A program made the translations under genes and the position numbers. Below the pieces are notes generated by a model. That model was not told the DNA's origin and searched no databases. It saw only the letters and a program-made list of their open reading frames with translations. From positions 1-33,103 of the forward strand of contig JAGCXA010000067.1 in assembly GCA_017961575.1 (NCBI GenBank): a stretch of DNA of 33,103 bases, read 5' to 3'. Of the stretch, positions 1 through 7,428 are shown in pieces. The DNA comes from Clostridia bacterium (GTDB taxonomy: Bacteria > Bacillota > Clostridia > Oscillospirales > CAG-272). The first letter of the stretch is position 1. Every line of letters begins with the position of its first letter.

Positions 1-10
1 ATTGTAAATA

Positions 11-37
11 TTAGCACTCGAAAGCCGAGAGTGCTAA
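11..37. promoter_or_regulatory. CIRCE operator (HrcA binding site)
   Basis: A perfect inverted repeat, TTAGCACTC, nine bases, then GAGTGCTAA, matches the CIRCE consensus with no mismatch. CIRCE is bound by the heat-shock repressor HrcA. The element is palindromic, so it may serve a gene to the left of the window or the lipoprotein gene at 136. An A/T-rich stretch (positions 3-12) directly before it would fit a rightward promoter whose start lies in the operator, but the -35 would be outside the window. The sequence identity is certain; the controlled gene is not. Confidence 0.93.
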
Positions 38-63
38 TTCGCTTGAACGGCGACGCCGATTTC

Positions 64-92
64 TTGACAAAAAAAGACGTTTCACTTATAAT
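64..92 (+). promoter_or_regulatory. Sigma-A promoter of the MBL-fold lipoprotein gene
   Basis: TTGACA at 64-69 and TATAAT at 87-92 are separated by 17 bases, an exact consensus housekeeping promoter. Transcription would start near 99, about 37 bases before the ATG at 136. The -35 lies 26 bases downstream of the CIRCE element, so HrcA bound there would not obviously block this promoter. Confidence 0.88.
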
Positions 93-135
93 TAACGTGA
101 TTCCTGATCAAAACGACCGATAAAGGAGCCCGAAA

Positions 136-1734
136 ATGAAGCGTCTTGTCGTGATCCTGTCTTTGCTTACGCTTCTCTTGCTTGCCGGGTGCGCTATGGG
201 GAGCGAGCCCGCCGCCCCGACCGACGCCGCCACGACGGCGCAGAAGGAGACCGGGCACGTCCACGTTTTCAGCGAGAAGGTGCAGAGCGACGAATACCTC
301 TCCCGCTCCGCGACCTGCGGCAATACCCCCCTCTACTTCTTTTCCTGCGCCTGCGGAGAGCGGGGGACGGCGGTCTTCAAGGGGGATCCCGTGCCGCACG
401 CCTACGCCGTTACGGTCACCGACGCCGGCGTGATCGAACGGGTCCGCTGTACCAAAGAGGGTTGCGGTCACGTCGAACAGCCGAACGCAAAGCTTCCGTC
501 GAAGGGGACCTTGAAGGGCGCCTTCTCCTGTTCCGAGGGCGACTATTCGGAGATCGACAGCGCCAAGATCTTTTGGTACGAAAACTGCAAGGAAACCGAT
601 TTTGACGACTGCGTCCGGGAACTGCAAGCCGCGGGATACGTTCAAAAGGAATCCTATACCATGGGGGACAACCGCTACGCGCTCTTTTCGGGCGAGTACT
701 GCACGCTCTATCTTTCGTTCCTGTCGGGGGAGGGCGCGATCCGCACGTACGTCGGGCGTTCCGACGACGCGGTCCCCGCAAAAACCGTTGCCCGGAGTTC
801 TGCGAAGGCGCTGCCGGCGCTCTGGCAGATCGACGTGGATTGCGAAGCGGGGAAAGCCAACGGGGGGATGTCCTACGTTCTCCGGCTCACCGACGGCAAG
901 TTCATCGTGATCGACGGCGGTTACGAGACCGACTCGGACGCCGACTCGATCTATCGGATCCTTTCCGAAAACAAGCCGGAAGATCACAAAAAACCGATCG
1001 TCGCCGGGTGGTTCGTCACCCATATGCACATAGATCATTGCGGGGCGCTCCGCCGCTTCGCCTCGACCCACAAGAACGACGTCGCCGTGGAGGGATTCTA
1101 CTATAACTTCCCCTACGTCAACGTCGGCGACATCTGGCCGTCCAACAGCCGGACGTGGGAAACGCTGATGGCTTCCTTCGAGGGCGCAAAGCTCTACCGC
1201 AAATTGCACAGCGGGATGCAGTTCGCCTTTGCGAAGGCGACGGTCACGGTTCTTTGCACCTTTGAGGACGTTTACCCCCTGCCTTTCAACTCCGGAAACG
1301 ATACCTCCACCGTTTTCAAGATCGAGATCGCGGGGCAGTCGATTCTGTTCCTCGGGGACGCCGAGTACGGCGAGAGCGACCGGATGCTGAACCTGCCCGA
1401 AGACGCGCTCAAGGCGGATATATTGCAGTACGCGCACCACGGCTACGACAAGCAATGCCGCGGCAATCTCTACGAGAAGATCGACCCCGAGACCGTTCTC
1501 TGGCCGATGCCCTTCGTCAACTGGGAATCCGACTCGCACGGAAAGGTCTTTCAGCCGCGCTACGAGGGGACCCCGTCGAACAGCCACAGGGAAAACGAAT
1601 GGATCCGGAACGCCGCGTCGGTCAAGAAGATCATCGTGATGGCGGAGGGAACGACGAAACTCACGCTTCCCTACACGCCGTTCGGACCGCGCAACGCCGA
1701 CTACGGCGCGCTCTACGAGGCGCAGCGCCCGTAA
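136..1734 (+). CDS. Metallo-beta-lactamase-fold lipoprotein (ComEC-hydrolase-like)
   Basis: A 532-residue exported protein, presumably anchored outside the membrane. The N-terminus is a lipoprotein signal with lipobox LLAGC, Cys19 being the lipidation site. Residues about 40-115 hold Cys/His motifs (SCACGERG, CTKEGCGHVE) resembling the small Cys-paired repeats common in clostridial surface proteins. From about residue 230 a metallo-beta-lactamase fold follows, with the metal motif HMHIDH at 296-301, an aspartate in FLGDAEYG (Asp408) and a His pair in YAHHGYD (434-435). This arrangement is like the stand-alone hydrolase related to the ComEC C-terminal domain, but there are no ComEC membrane segments, so a competence role is not supported. 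The substrate is unknown; phosphodiesters or nucleic acid are family-based guesses. It has its own promoter and ends in a strong terminator, so it is monocistronic. Confidence 0.85.
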   Translation: MKRLVVILSLLTLLLLAGCAMGSEPAAPTDAATTAQKETGHVHVFSEKVQSDEYLSRSATCGNTPLYFFSCACGERGTAVFKGDPVPHAYAVTVTDAGVIERVRCTKEGCGHVEQPNAKLPSKGTLKGAFSCSEGDYSEIDSAKIFWYENCKETDFDDCVRELQAAGYVQKESYTMGDNRYALFSGEYCTLYLSFLSGEGAIRTYVGRSDDAVPAKTVARSSAKALPALWQIDVDCEAGKANGGMSYVLRLTDGKFIVIDGGYETDSDADSIYRILSENKPEDHKKPIVAGWFVTHMHIDHCGALRRFASTHKNDVAVEGFYYNFPYVNVGDIWPSNSRTWETLMASFEGAKLYRKLHSGMQFAFAKATVTVLCTFEDVYPLPFNSGNDTSTVFKIEIAGQSILFLGDAEYGESDRMLNLPEDALKADILQYAHHGYDKQCRGNLYEKIDPETVLWPMPFVNWESDSHGKVFQPRYEGTPSNSHRENEWIRNAASVKKIIVMAEGTTKLTLPYTPFGPRNADYGALYEAQRP

Positions 1735-1746
1735 AACCGATCCGAC

Positions 1747-1778
1747 GCCCGGCGGGGATCCTCCCCGCCGGGCTTTTT
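1747..1778 (+). terminator. Rho-independent terminator of the MBL-fold lipoprotein gene
   Basis: A perfect 12-bp GC stem (1747-1758 with 1762-1773) and a 3-base loop are followed by TTTTT at 1774-1778. It begins 12 bases after the stop codon and separates this gene from the rpmH promoter. Confidence 0.93.
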
Positions 1779-1830
1779 CCCGTTTCGCGCGAGCGCGACA
1801 CGCGCGCGGGCAATTTTACAAAAAAAGTTC

Positions 1831-1859
1831 TTGACAAATCGAATCTTTCCGTTTATAAT
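1831..1859 (+). promoter_or_regulatory. Sigma-A promoter of the rpmH operon
   Basis: TTGACA at 1831-1836 and TATAAT at 1854-1859 have 17-base spacing. The expected start near 1866 leaves an untranslated leader of about 75 bases before rpmH. Confidence 0.92.
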
Positions 1860-1939
1860 ATTGTTTGCTTGTCGGTTCGGTATGCTCGAACTATGCGGTT
1901 TATCCGCTTTCATAAACTCGAATAAGGAGGTATTGATCG

Positions 1940-2074
1940 ATGAAGAGGACCTACCAGCCCAAGAAAAGACAGAGATCCAAAGAGCACGGTTTCCGGAAGA
2001 GAATGGCTACCTCGAACGGCAGAAAAGTTCTGAAAAGAAGACGCGCAAAGGGCAGAGCTCAACTCACCTATTAA
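1940..2074 (+). CDS. rpmH: 50S ribosomal protein L34
   Basis: A 44-codon gene encoding the highly basic L34 protein of the large ribosomal subunit. The start [18 protein letters not shown], followed by FRKRM, the [10 protein letters not shown] segment and the end KGRAQLTY, matches the family over its full normal length of 44 residues. The ATG at 1940 has the ribosome binding site AAGGAGG at 1924-1930. It is first in the operon with rnpA, as in most bacteria. Confidence 0.98.
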   Translation: MKRTYQPKKRQRSKEHGFRKRMATSNGRKVLKRRRAKGRAQLTY

Positions 2075-2172
2075 GGGAAAAGACAAATCTCCGATCACCG
2101 CCCTCGGCAGTATCGGAGTTTTTCTTTACCGCAAAAACAAAACCGCCCCCCAAGAAAAGGAACGGTGATCAC

Positions 2173-2559
2173 TTGAAATTCAAAGCGATCTGTGAAAACC
2201 ATCTGTTTTCCAAAGCGTACGCGAAAGGCAAGCGATTCGTGACCCCTTCCCTCGCGGTCTATCTCCTCCCCGACTACGCGGCGGAGCGACTGCAAAAAGA
2301 GAATCCGATGAAGATCAAGGTCAACCGGATCGGGCTGACCGTCTCGAAAAAGATCGGAGGCGCCGTCGTCCGCAACCGGACGAAGCGGATCATCCGCGAG
2401 GCGTACCGCCGCGTCGTACGCGAAAACGCCGTCAAGGTCGGATTTCTCATCGTCATCGCCGCGCGCGATCGCGCGACGAGAAAAAAGAGCGACGATCTCG
2501 TTCCCGAGTTGAAACTCGCGTTCGAGAAACTGGGACTCGTCACCCCGTGTACGAAATGA
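2173..2559 (+). CDS. rnpA: Ribonuclease P protein component
   Basis: The 128-residue protein subunit of RNase P, which assists the catalytic RNA in 5' maturation of tRNAs. The family signature appears as [15 protein letters not shown], preceded by the [13 protein letters not shown] strand. The start is taken as TTG at 2173 because no ATG or in-frame GTG lies where the domain begins, AAGGA sits 11 bases upstream, and translation from there gives the usual beginning (M)[11 protein letters not shown] and a normal length. The frame stays open upstream through rpmH, but that part resembles nothing and lies in another frame of L34. The stop overlaps the yidD start (ATGA). Confidence 0.95.
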   Translation: MKFKAICENHLFSKAYAKGKRFVTPSLAVYLLPDYAAERLQKENPMKIKVNRIGLTVSKKIGGAVVRNRTKRIIREAYRRVVRENAVKVGFLIVIAARDRATRKKSDDLVPELKLAFEKLGLVTPCTK

Positions 2560-2861
2560 AACGAGTTTGTATCGGACTCATCAAAATCTATCAGAAAGCG
2601 ATCTCCCCCCTCAAACCGCCCTGCTGCAGGTTTTATCCGACCTGCTCCGCCTACGCCGTAGAGGCGTTTCAGAAACGTGGCTTTTTCGTGGGACTGGCGC
2701 TTACCGTCACGCGCATTCTGCGCTGCAATCCCTTCTGCCGTCCGGGTTACGACCCGGTGCCGGAAACGGGCTGGCGGAAGAAGTATCCGAAGGTCCCCTT
2801 TGACAGGATCCGGGAGAGATCGAACGACGGCGCGGCAAACGTCGCCGTAGAACAGGATTAA
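2556..2861 (+). CDS. yidD: Membrane protein insertion efficiency factor YidD
   Basis: A 101-residue YidD family protein, a small factor that associates with the inner face of the membrane and assists YidC-dependent insertion. The family block is clear: [19 protein letters not shown], then [12 protein letters not shown], and [17 protein letters not shown] 2556 is preferred because it forms an ATGA overlap with the rnpA stop and gives the normal start [13 protein letters not shown] three codons upstream (2547) is the alternative. yidC begins three bases after its stop, so rnpA, yidD and yidC are probably translationally coupled. Confidence 0.95.
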   Translation: MKRVCIGLIKIYQKAISPLKPPCCRFYPTCSAYAVEAFQKRGFFVGLALTVTRILRCNPFCRPGYDPVPETGWRKKYPKVPFDRIRERSNDGAANVAVEQD

Positions 2862-2864
2862 AAC

Positions 2865-4082
2865 ATGTATAAGTTTTTCGGTAACATTCTGAACCTTTTC
2901 AACAGTTGGACCGGCAACTATATGCTGGCGCTGTTGCTCTTTGCCCTGATGGTCAAGATCATTATGATCCCGCTCGCGATCATGCAACAGAAGAACCAGA
3001 TCAAGGGCGCGAAACTCCGTCCGAAAATGCTTCTGATCGAGAAGAAATACGCCGGGCGGAACGACCAGGTCACCCTCAAAAAGAAACAGGCGGAGATCAT
3101 GGAACTCCAACAGAAGGAGGGCTACTCCGCTTTTTCGGGTTGTCTGCCTCTTCTGATCCAGTTCCCGATCATCATTATCCTCTATCGCGTGATCCAGAAG
3201 CCGCTGACCTACGTCTCGCATCTCGGTGACAAACTCGTGGCGATCGCGGAAAAGATCGGCTTTACCGAGAGTTTCAAAGCGTCCGAGATCAGTCTGATCT
3301 CCAAGATCAAGGAGAACATCGGGGACGCCCAACTCGCGTTTGCCGAGGCGGGCGGCGAAGGGCAACTTGCCGACCTGCTCCCGAAGATGTCCTTCTTCGG
3401 CGCCGACCTGACGGTCCGCCCCTTTTTCTGGAGCATTCTGCTGCTGATCCCGGTGCTCAACTTCGCGTTCGGCGTCCTGAGCATGAAACTCTCGAAGAAA
3501 CTGAACGGCAATCCGTTGCAGGCAGGCGAACAAACGGCGGATCAGAAGATTTCGGGCGGCATTATGGAATGGATGATGCCGGTGGTCTCCCTCTGGTTCT
3601 CCTTCATGCTCCCCTCCGCGCTCGGCGTGTACTGGATCTACCAGTCGGTGCTCAGCATCCTGCAAATGCTGATCCTGGCGAAGGTGATGCCGATGCCGAA
3701 GTACTCGAAGGAAGAGATGGAGCAGATCTTAAAGGAACTGAAAAAGAAGCAGGTCGAGCGTCCGGCGTATACCGGCTCGTCCTATTCGGGCGACCGTCCG
3801 CGTTCGCTGCATCACATTGACGACGACGACGATTTTCCCGAGGAAAAGAAGCCGTCGAACAATCAGAATCAGCGCAAAAAACGCGCCCGCCCCACCCCCG
3901 CGCCCCAGGAAAAGAAACTGAGACCCGAGGATTTTGAAACGAAGAACGACGCGGCGGAAGAGCCGACCGTCGAAAAGCCCGCAGTCGATGAGACCGCGCC
4001 GAGCGCCCCCGATCTTGAAGATCTGGTGAACCGAATCGGCGCCGACGCGGAAAAGAACGAAACCGAATCAAAAGAAGACTGA
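2865..4082 (+). CDS. yidC: Membrane protein insertase YidC/OxaI family
   Basis: A 405-residue insertase that places proteins into the cytoplasmic membrane alone or with SecYEG. Hydrophobic segments lie near residues 17-40, 92-112, 185-205 and 238-272, the last probably two helices; this matches the Gram-positive five-helix core without the large periplasmic domain of enterics. The helical hairpin between the first two segments is basic (KNQIKGAKLRPKM), as in the family. The groove position usually held by Arg in the first helix appears to be Lys31. There is no lipobox, unlike many Bacillus homologues. From about residue 285 the tail is charged and low in complexity (DDDDDFPEEKK, QRKKRARPTP), possibly contacting ribosomes as long YidC tails do; that role is inferred. 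Confidence 0.95.
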   Translation: MYKFFGNILNLFNSWTGNYMLALLLFALMVKIIMIPLAIMQQKNQIKGAKLRPKMLLIEKKYAGRNDQVTLKKKQAEIMELQQKEGYSAFSGCLPLLIQFPIIIILYRVIQKPLTYVSHLGDKLVAIAEKIGFTESFKASEISLISKIKENIGDAQLAFAEAGGEGQLADLLPKMSFFGADLTVRPFFWSILLLIPVLNFAFGVLSMKLSKKLNGNPLQAGEQTADQKISGGIMEWMMPVVSLWFSFMLPSALGVYWIYQSVLSILQMLILAKVMPMPKYSKEEMEQILKELKKKQVERPAYTGSSYSGDRPRSLHHIDDDDDFPEEKKPSNNQNQRKKRARPTPAPQEKKLRPEDFETKNDAAEEPTVEKPAVDETAPSAPDLEDLVNRIGADAEKNETESKED

Positions 4083-4099
4083 TTCAGGAGGACGAAACC

Positions 4100-5215
4100 G
4101 TGATTAAAGAAGTTATCGCGTCCGGCAAGGACGTATCGGAAGCCAAGGAACTCGCCCGCACCCTGCTCGGCGCGGACGAACTCGCAGACGTACAGTACGA
4201 GATCCTCCACGCGGGAAGCAAGGGGATCTTCGGCGTGATCGGCGTGAAACCCGCGAAGGTGCGCGCCTATATCGAACTGCCCGACGACGCGCCCCGCCGC
4301 GAGGCGCCGCGCGATCGGCAACCCGCCCGCGACAACCGTCCGGAGCGGCAGAACAACCGCCCCGAGCGGAACAACAACCAGCAAAGAAAGAACGACCGCG
4401 GGCAGCAGAGACGCCCCCGGAACGAAGAGCGCATCCCGCGCGAGAACCCGAATCCCCAGCCCCCGAAAAAGCGGAGCGAGGTGATCCCGGAGGATCAGGT
4501 GAAACTTGAAAAGATCGAGGCGGCGCCCGGCGAGGACCGTTCGCTCGACTTCGTGAACACCCTGATCGCGAACCTCGGCATCGACGCGACGGCGACCCTC
4601 TACTCGACCTCCGACGGCGCGCGCCGGATCGTGATCTCGGGCGAAGGCGCCGCGACGCTGATCGGTCATCACGGAGACACGCTCGACTCGCTGCAATACC
4701 TGGCGAACCTTGCCTGCGCGCAGCTGAACTCGAAGGGCGAGCGCGACCACAGCCGCGTGACGATCGACATCGAGGGCTACCGCGCGAAACGCGAAGGGGC
4801 GCTCCGCGCCGTCGCCCGCCGGATGGCGGAGAAGGCGAAACGCACCCACCGCAACGTGATGCTCGAACCGATGAGCCCCTACGAGCGCCGGATCATCCAC
4901 GACGAGGTGAGCGGCATCGAGGGCGTGACCACCTCGTCGGTCGGTTCGGACAACAACCGCCGCGTGGTGATCTTCTTCGAGCGCAGACCCGCCGCCGACG
5001 CCGTCCGTGAGGAAGAGGCGCCGATCGCCGAGCCCGTGACCGAACCGATTAACGAGCCCGAGATCGAGGAGGAATCCGAGATCGAGGTCGAGATCGAGAC
5101 CGAGATCGGGACCGAGGAGGGCGCCGACGTCTCGTCGGTCATGGACGACGGAGACTTCAACGGCGACTCGGAGGACGCGTCCGGGGACGAACCCGCGGAC
5201 GGCGATCCGGCGTGA
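4100..5215 (+). CDS. jag: Jag/KhpB RNA-binding protein (Jag-N, KH and R3H domains)
   Basis: A 371-residue cytosolic RNA-binding protein; in Firmicutes KhpB acts with KhpA and influences cell-wall and division genes. Residues 1-55 form the Jag N-terminal domain (MIKEVIASGKDVSEAK ... GIFGVIGVKPAKV). Residues about 65-130 are an Arg/Asn/Pro-rich disordered linker. A KH domain follows (GEGAATLIGHHGDTLDSLQYL, about 175-197), then an R3H domain (about 225-295) with the RxxxH-type helix in MSPYERRIIHDEV. Residues about 300-371 are a very acidic tail with repeated E-I-E units, longer than usual. The start is GTG 4100 with AGGAGGA at 4086-4092. It overlaps mnmE by four bases (GTGA). Confidence 0.95.
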   Translation: MIKEVIASGKDVSEAKELARTLLGADELADVQYEILHAGSKGIFGVIGVKPAKVRAYIELPDDAPRREAPRDRQPARDNRPERQNNRPERNNNQQRKNDRGQQRRPRNEERIPRENPNPQPPKKRSEVIPEDQVKLEKIEAAPGEDRSLDFVNTLIANLGIDATATLYSTSDGARRIVISGEGAATLIGHHGDTLDSLQYLANLACAQLNSKGERDHSRVTIDIEGYRAKREGALRAVARRMAEKAKRTHRNVMLEPMSPYERRIIHDEVSGIEGVTTSSVGSDNNRRVVIFFERRPAADAVREEEAPIAEPVTEPINEPEIEEESEIEVEIETEIGTEEGADVSSVMDDGDFNGDSEDASGDEPADGDPA

Positions 5216-6594
5216 TCGGGCGCGTCGGTACCGTAACAGCCATATCGACCCCGCCCGGCAAGGGCGGGGTCGCCGTTATCCGGGTATCGGGCGACGACGC
5301 TCTGGCTGTCGCGGAAAAATGCTTTATCCCGCGGGACGGGAAGCCGCTCGCGTCCCATCCTCCGCGCCGCGCGGTGTACGGCAATATCACCCTTGACGGC
5401 AAGATCGTCGACGACGGTCTTCTTCTCTACTTTCCCGCCCCGCACTCCTACACGGGCGAGGACGTGATCGAACTTTCTTGTCACGGCGGCAGTCTTCTTT
5501 CCGGTATGGTGCTGGAAGCGACGCTGAAAGCCGGCGCCGTCCCCGCGCCCGCCGGGGAGTTCACCCGCCGGGCGTACCTCGCGGGAAAACTCACCCTCTC
5601 GGACGTCGAGGCGGTGGGTCTGGCGATCGACGCCGTGACGCCCGCTCAGGTGCGGCTTGCCGCGTCGGACTCGCGGAACCGGCTCCGCGACGCGGTGGGG
5701 GAACTGCACGACCGACTGCTCTCCCTGATCTCCTCGCTCTACGCCGGGATCGACTATCCCGACGAGGACCTTGCAGACCTTTCAAGCGAGGAGGTCGCGG
5801 ACGGAGTTGAAAAGATCCTCTCCGATCTCGCGTCGCTGCGCGACACCTACCGCACCGGACGCGCGATCCGCGAGGGTGTCTCCGCCGTGATCGCCGGGAA
5901 GCCGAACGTCGGAAAGAGCGCGGTCTTCAACCGCCTGCTCGGCTGCGACGCGGCGATCGTCACCCCGATCCCCGGCACGACCCGGGACGTCCTCGAATAC
6001 CCGCTCCCCGTCGGGCGCGCTCTGCTCCGGCTGGCGGACACCGCGGGGCTGCGCGACACCGCCGACCCGGTCGAGTGTATCGGGGTCGAACGGGCGAAAA
6101 ACCGGATCGGGGAGGCGGAGGTCCTGCTTCTCGTCCTCGACACCTCGCGCCCGCTCGAAGCCGAGGACCGGGATCTGATCGACCTTGCCCGGAATTTCCC
6201 CGGCGTCGCGCTTCTGCTCCTGAACAAAGCCGATCTGCCCGCCGTCTGGGGCAAAGACGCTTTGCCGGAGGGTTCTCCCGCGGCGTTTGAAGTCTCCGCC
6301 GGGACCGGCGCGGGTCTTGACGCCGTGAAGGAATATCTGTCGGGCGCCCTGACCGACGACCGGCTCTCGCTGGGAGAGGACGCGATCATCGCGTCCGCGC
6401 GGCAAGCCGCCGCGATTTCGTCGGCTTGCGATGACCTGTCCGGGTGTCTTGACTCGCTCCGCCGCGGCGTACCGATCGACGCCGCCGCCAGTCTTGCCGA
6501 ATCGGCGCTCGCCTCGCTCTCCGAGGTGGACGGGCGGACGGTTTCGGGCGAGATCGTGGACGAGATCTTCTCGCGTTTCTGCGTCGGAAAATAA
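5212..6594 (+). CDS. mnmE: tRNA modification GTPase MnmE
   Basis: A 460-residue GTPase that with MnmG installs the carboxymethylaminomethyl group on wobble uridine (U34) of certain tRNAs. The N-terminal folate-binding domain starts VGTVTAISTPPGKGGVAVIR and contains FTRRAYLAGKLTL. The G domain has GKPNVGKS (G1), LADTAGLRDTADPVE (G3 and switch II) and NKAD (G4). The C-terminal helical domain ends with the diagnostic FCVGK, whose Cys takes part in catalysis. Length and all motifs are normal. The start GTG 5212 overlaps the jag stop. mnmG, the usual partner gene nearby, is absent from the window. Confidence 0.97.
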   Translation: MIGRVGTVTAISTPPGKGGVAVIRVSGDDALAVAEKCFIPRDGKPLASHPPRRAVYGNITLDGKIVDDGLLLYFPAPHSYTGEDVIELSCHGGSLLSGMVLEATLKAGAVPAPAGEFTRRAYLAGKLTLSDVEAVGLAIDAVTPAQVRLAASDSRNRLRDAVGELHDRLLSLISSLYAGIDYPDEDLADLSSEEVADGVEKILSDLASLRDTYRTGRAIREGVSAVIAGKPNVGKSAVFNRLLGCDAAIVTPIPGTTRDVLEYPLPVGRALLRLADTAGLRDTADPVECIGVERAKNRIGEAEVLLLVLDTSRPLEAEDRDLIDLARNFPGVALLLLNKADLPAVWGKDALPEGSPAAFEVSAGTGAGLDAVKEYLSGALTDDRLSLGEDAIIASARQAAAISSACDDLSGCLDSLRRGVPIDAAASLAESALASLSEVDGRTVSGEIVDEIFSRFCVGK

Positions 6595-6609
6595 AACGGA
6601 GGAAAGACC

Positions 6610-6936
6610 GTGACCGAGGAAAAGCGCTTTCGGAAAAACGACGGGGGCTTCGTGTGCCTGCATTGCGGGCGGACGGTGCCTCCCCTCGGCTATACCTCGC
6701 GCAACCACTGCCCCTTCTGCCTCTGGTCTCTCCACGTGGACGTTCTGCCCGGCGACCGCGCCAACCCCTGCGGAGGACTGCTCCGCCCGGTGAAGACCGA
6801 GCCCGACCCGAAAAAGGGATTCGTGATCGTCCATCGCTGTGAAAAGTGCGGGGCGACCGTCCGCTGCAAAGCCGCGCTCCGCGGCGACACGCCGGACGAC
6901 GGGGACCTGTTGATCCGCTTGACGGCGGGAGAATAA
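6610..6936 (+). CDS. RNHCP domain zinc-ribbon protein
   Basis: A 108-residue protein with the RNHCP domain, named for the motif visible here as SRNHCPFCLWSLHVD. Conserved Cys pairs (FVCLHCG, NHCPFC, HRCEKCG) suggest one or two zinc ribbons; the family has no established biochemical role. The start GTG 6610 is preceded by GGAGGAAAG at 6598-6606. It lies 15 bases after mnmE on the same strand with no terminator between them, so it is probably the last gene of the rpmH-mnmE transcript. A series of hairpins begins immediately after its stop. Confidence 0.85.
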   Translation: MTEEKRFRKNDGGFVCLHCGRTVPPLGYTSRNHCPFCLWSLHVDVLPGDRANPCGGLLRPVKTEPDPKKGFVIVHRCEKCGATVRCKAALRGDTPDDGDLLIRLTAGE

Positions 6937-6937
6937 G

Positions 6938-7091
6938 GCGGGCGCGAAGCGCCCGCGTGATATGAACGGCGACGGAGAGATCCGTCGCCGTTCGTGATAT
7001 GAGAGCCGACCGTCGAACACGGTCGGCTCTCGCGATATGTCCGCCGCACACGGCGGACGTGATATGCTCCGCTTGCGCGGAACATGATATG
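6938..7091. repeat. Array of five hairpins joined by a conserved RYGATATG linker
   Basis: Five consecutive inverted repeats have unrelated arms but identical joints. Arms: 6938-6945/6949-6956 (8 bp), 6964-6976/6981-6993 (13 bp), 7001-7013/7019-7031 (13 bp), 7039-7046/7051-7058 (8 bp), 7068-7072/7077-7081 (5 bp). The joints are GTGATATG (6957), GTGATATG (6994), GCGATATG (7032), GTGATATG (7059) and ATGATATG (7084). For hairpins 2 to 4 the last G of the joint is the first base of the next stem. There is no U-run, so these are not simple terminators. The array starts two bases after the RNHCP gene stop. Function unknown. Confidence 0.85.
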
Positions 7092-7097
7092 CCACGC

Positions 7098-7248
7098 GGG
7101 GACCCCTTATCCGGGAACCCCCAAAACTTACTTCGTGCGTTTCGGGGAACCCCTTATCCGGGAACCCCCAAAACTTACTTCGTGCGTTTCGGGGAACCCC
7201 TTATCCGGGAACCCCCAAAACTTACTTCGTGCGTTTCGGGGAACCCCT
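7098..7248. repeat. 47-bp direct tandem repeat, three copies plus a partial fourth
   Basis: Units start at 7098 (46 bp, one A missing), 7144 and 7191, with an 11-base partial copy at 7238-7248. Each unit runs GGGGAACCCCTTATCCGGGA, then a C-run, then AAAACTTACTTCGTGCGTTTC. Copies are otherwise identical, which suggests recent expansion or active homogenisation. The period is not a multiple of three, so successive copies are read in different frames; this argues against a repeat protein even though frames stay open across it. Confidence 0.93.
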
Positions 7249-7327
7249 CTTCCCCTGCGGGCGTGGAATAGACCGAAGGAACGCAGGCAATAGCAAAGCA
7301 AACGAACAAAGTGGCGGCTATGGAACC

Positions 7328-7411
7328 GTGGCTCGGCGAGTCACGAGCCGAGCCACAACTTCAATCATCTTTTATTGAAGTTCTTTGCCGCGCTTTCTTA
7401 CAAGAAAGCGC
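7328..7411. repeat. Three back-to-back hairpins between convergent genes
   Basis: Three perfect inverted repeats follow each other: 7328-7337/7347-7356 (GTGGCTCGGC arm), 7357-7365/7374-7382 (AACTTCAAT arm) and 7390-7399/7402-7411 (GCGCTTTCTT arm). The second starts at the base after the first ends. They lie just before the 3' end of the minus-strand gene at 7429. They could stop transcription from either side, but no U-run follows the first. Between 7249 and 7327 nothing else is recognised. Confidence 0.7.
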
Positions 7412-7428
7412 GAAACCGTACCCCCCCG

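Noticed and set aside
1895..1906. TTATCCGC resembling a DnaA box before rpmH
   Set aside because: A single imperfect match (TTATCCACA expected) without others nearby does not indicate an origin.
7084..7293. Open frame across the 47-bp repeats that reads like a Pro-rich repeat peptide
   Set aside because: The 47-bp period shifts frame at each copy, there is no good ribosome site, and several frames are open equally.
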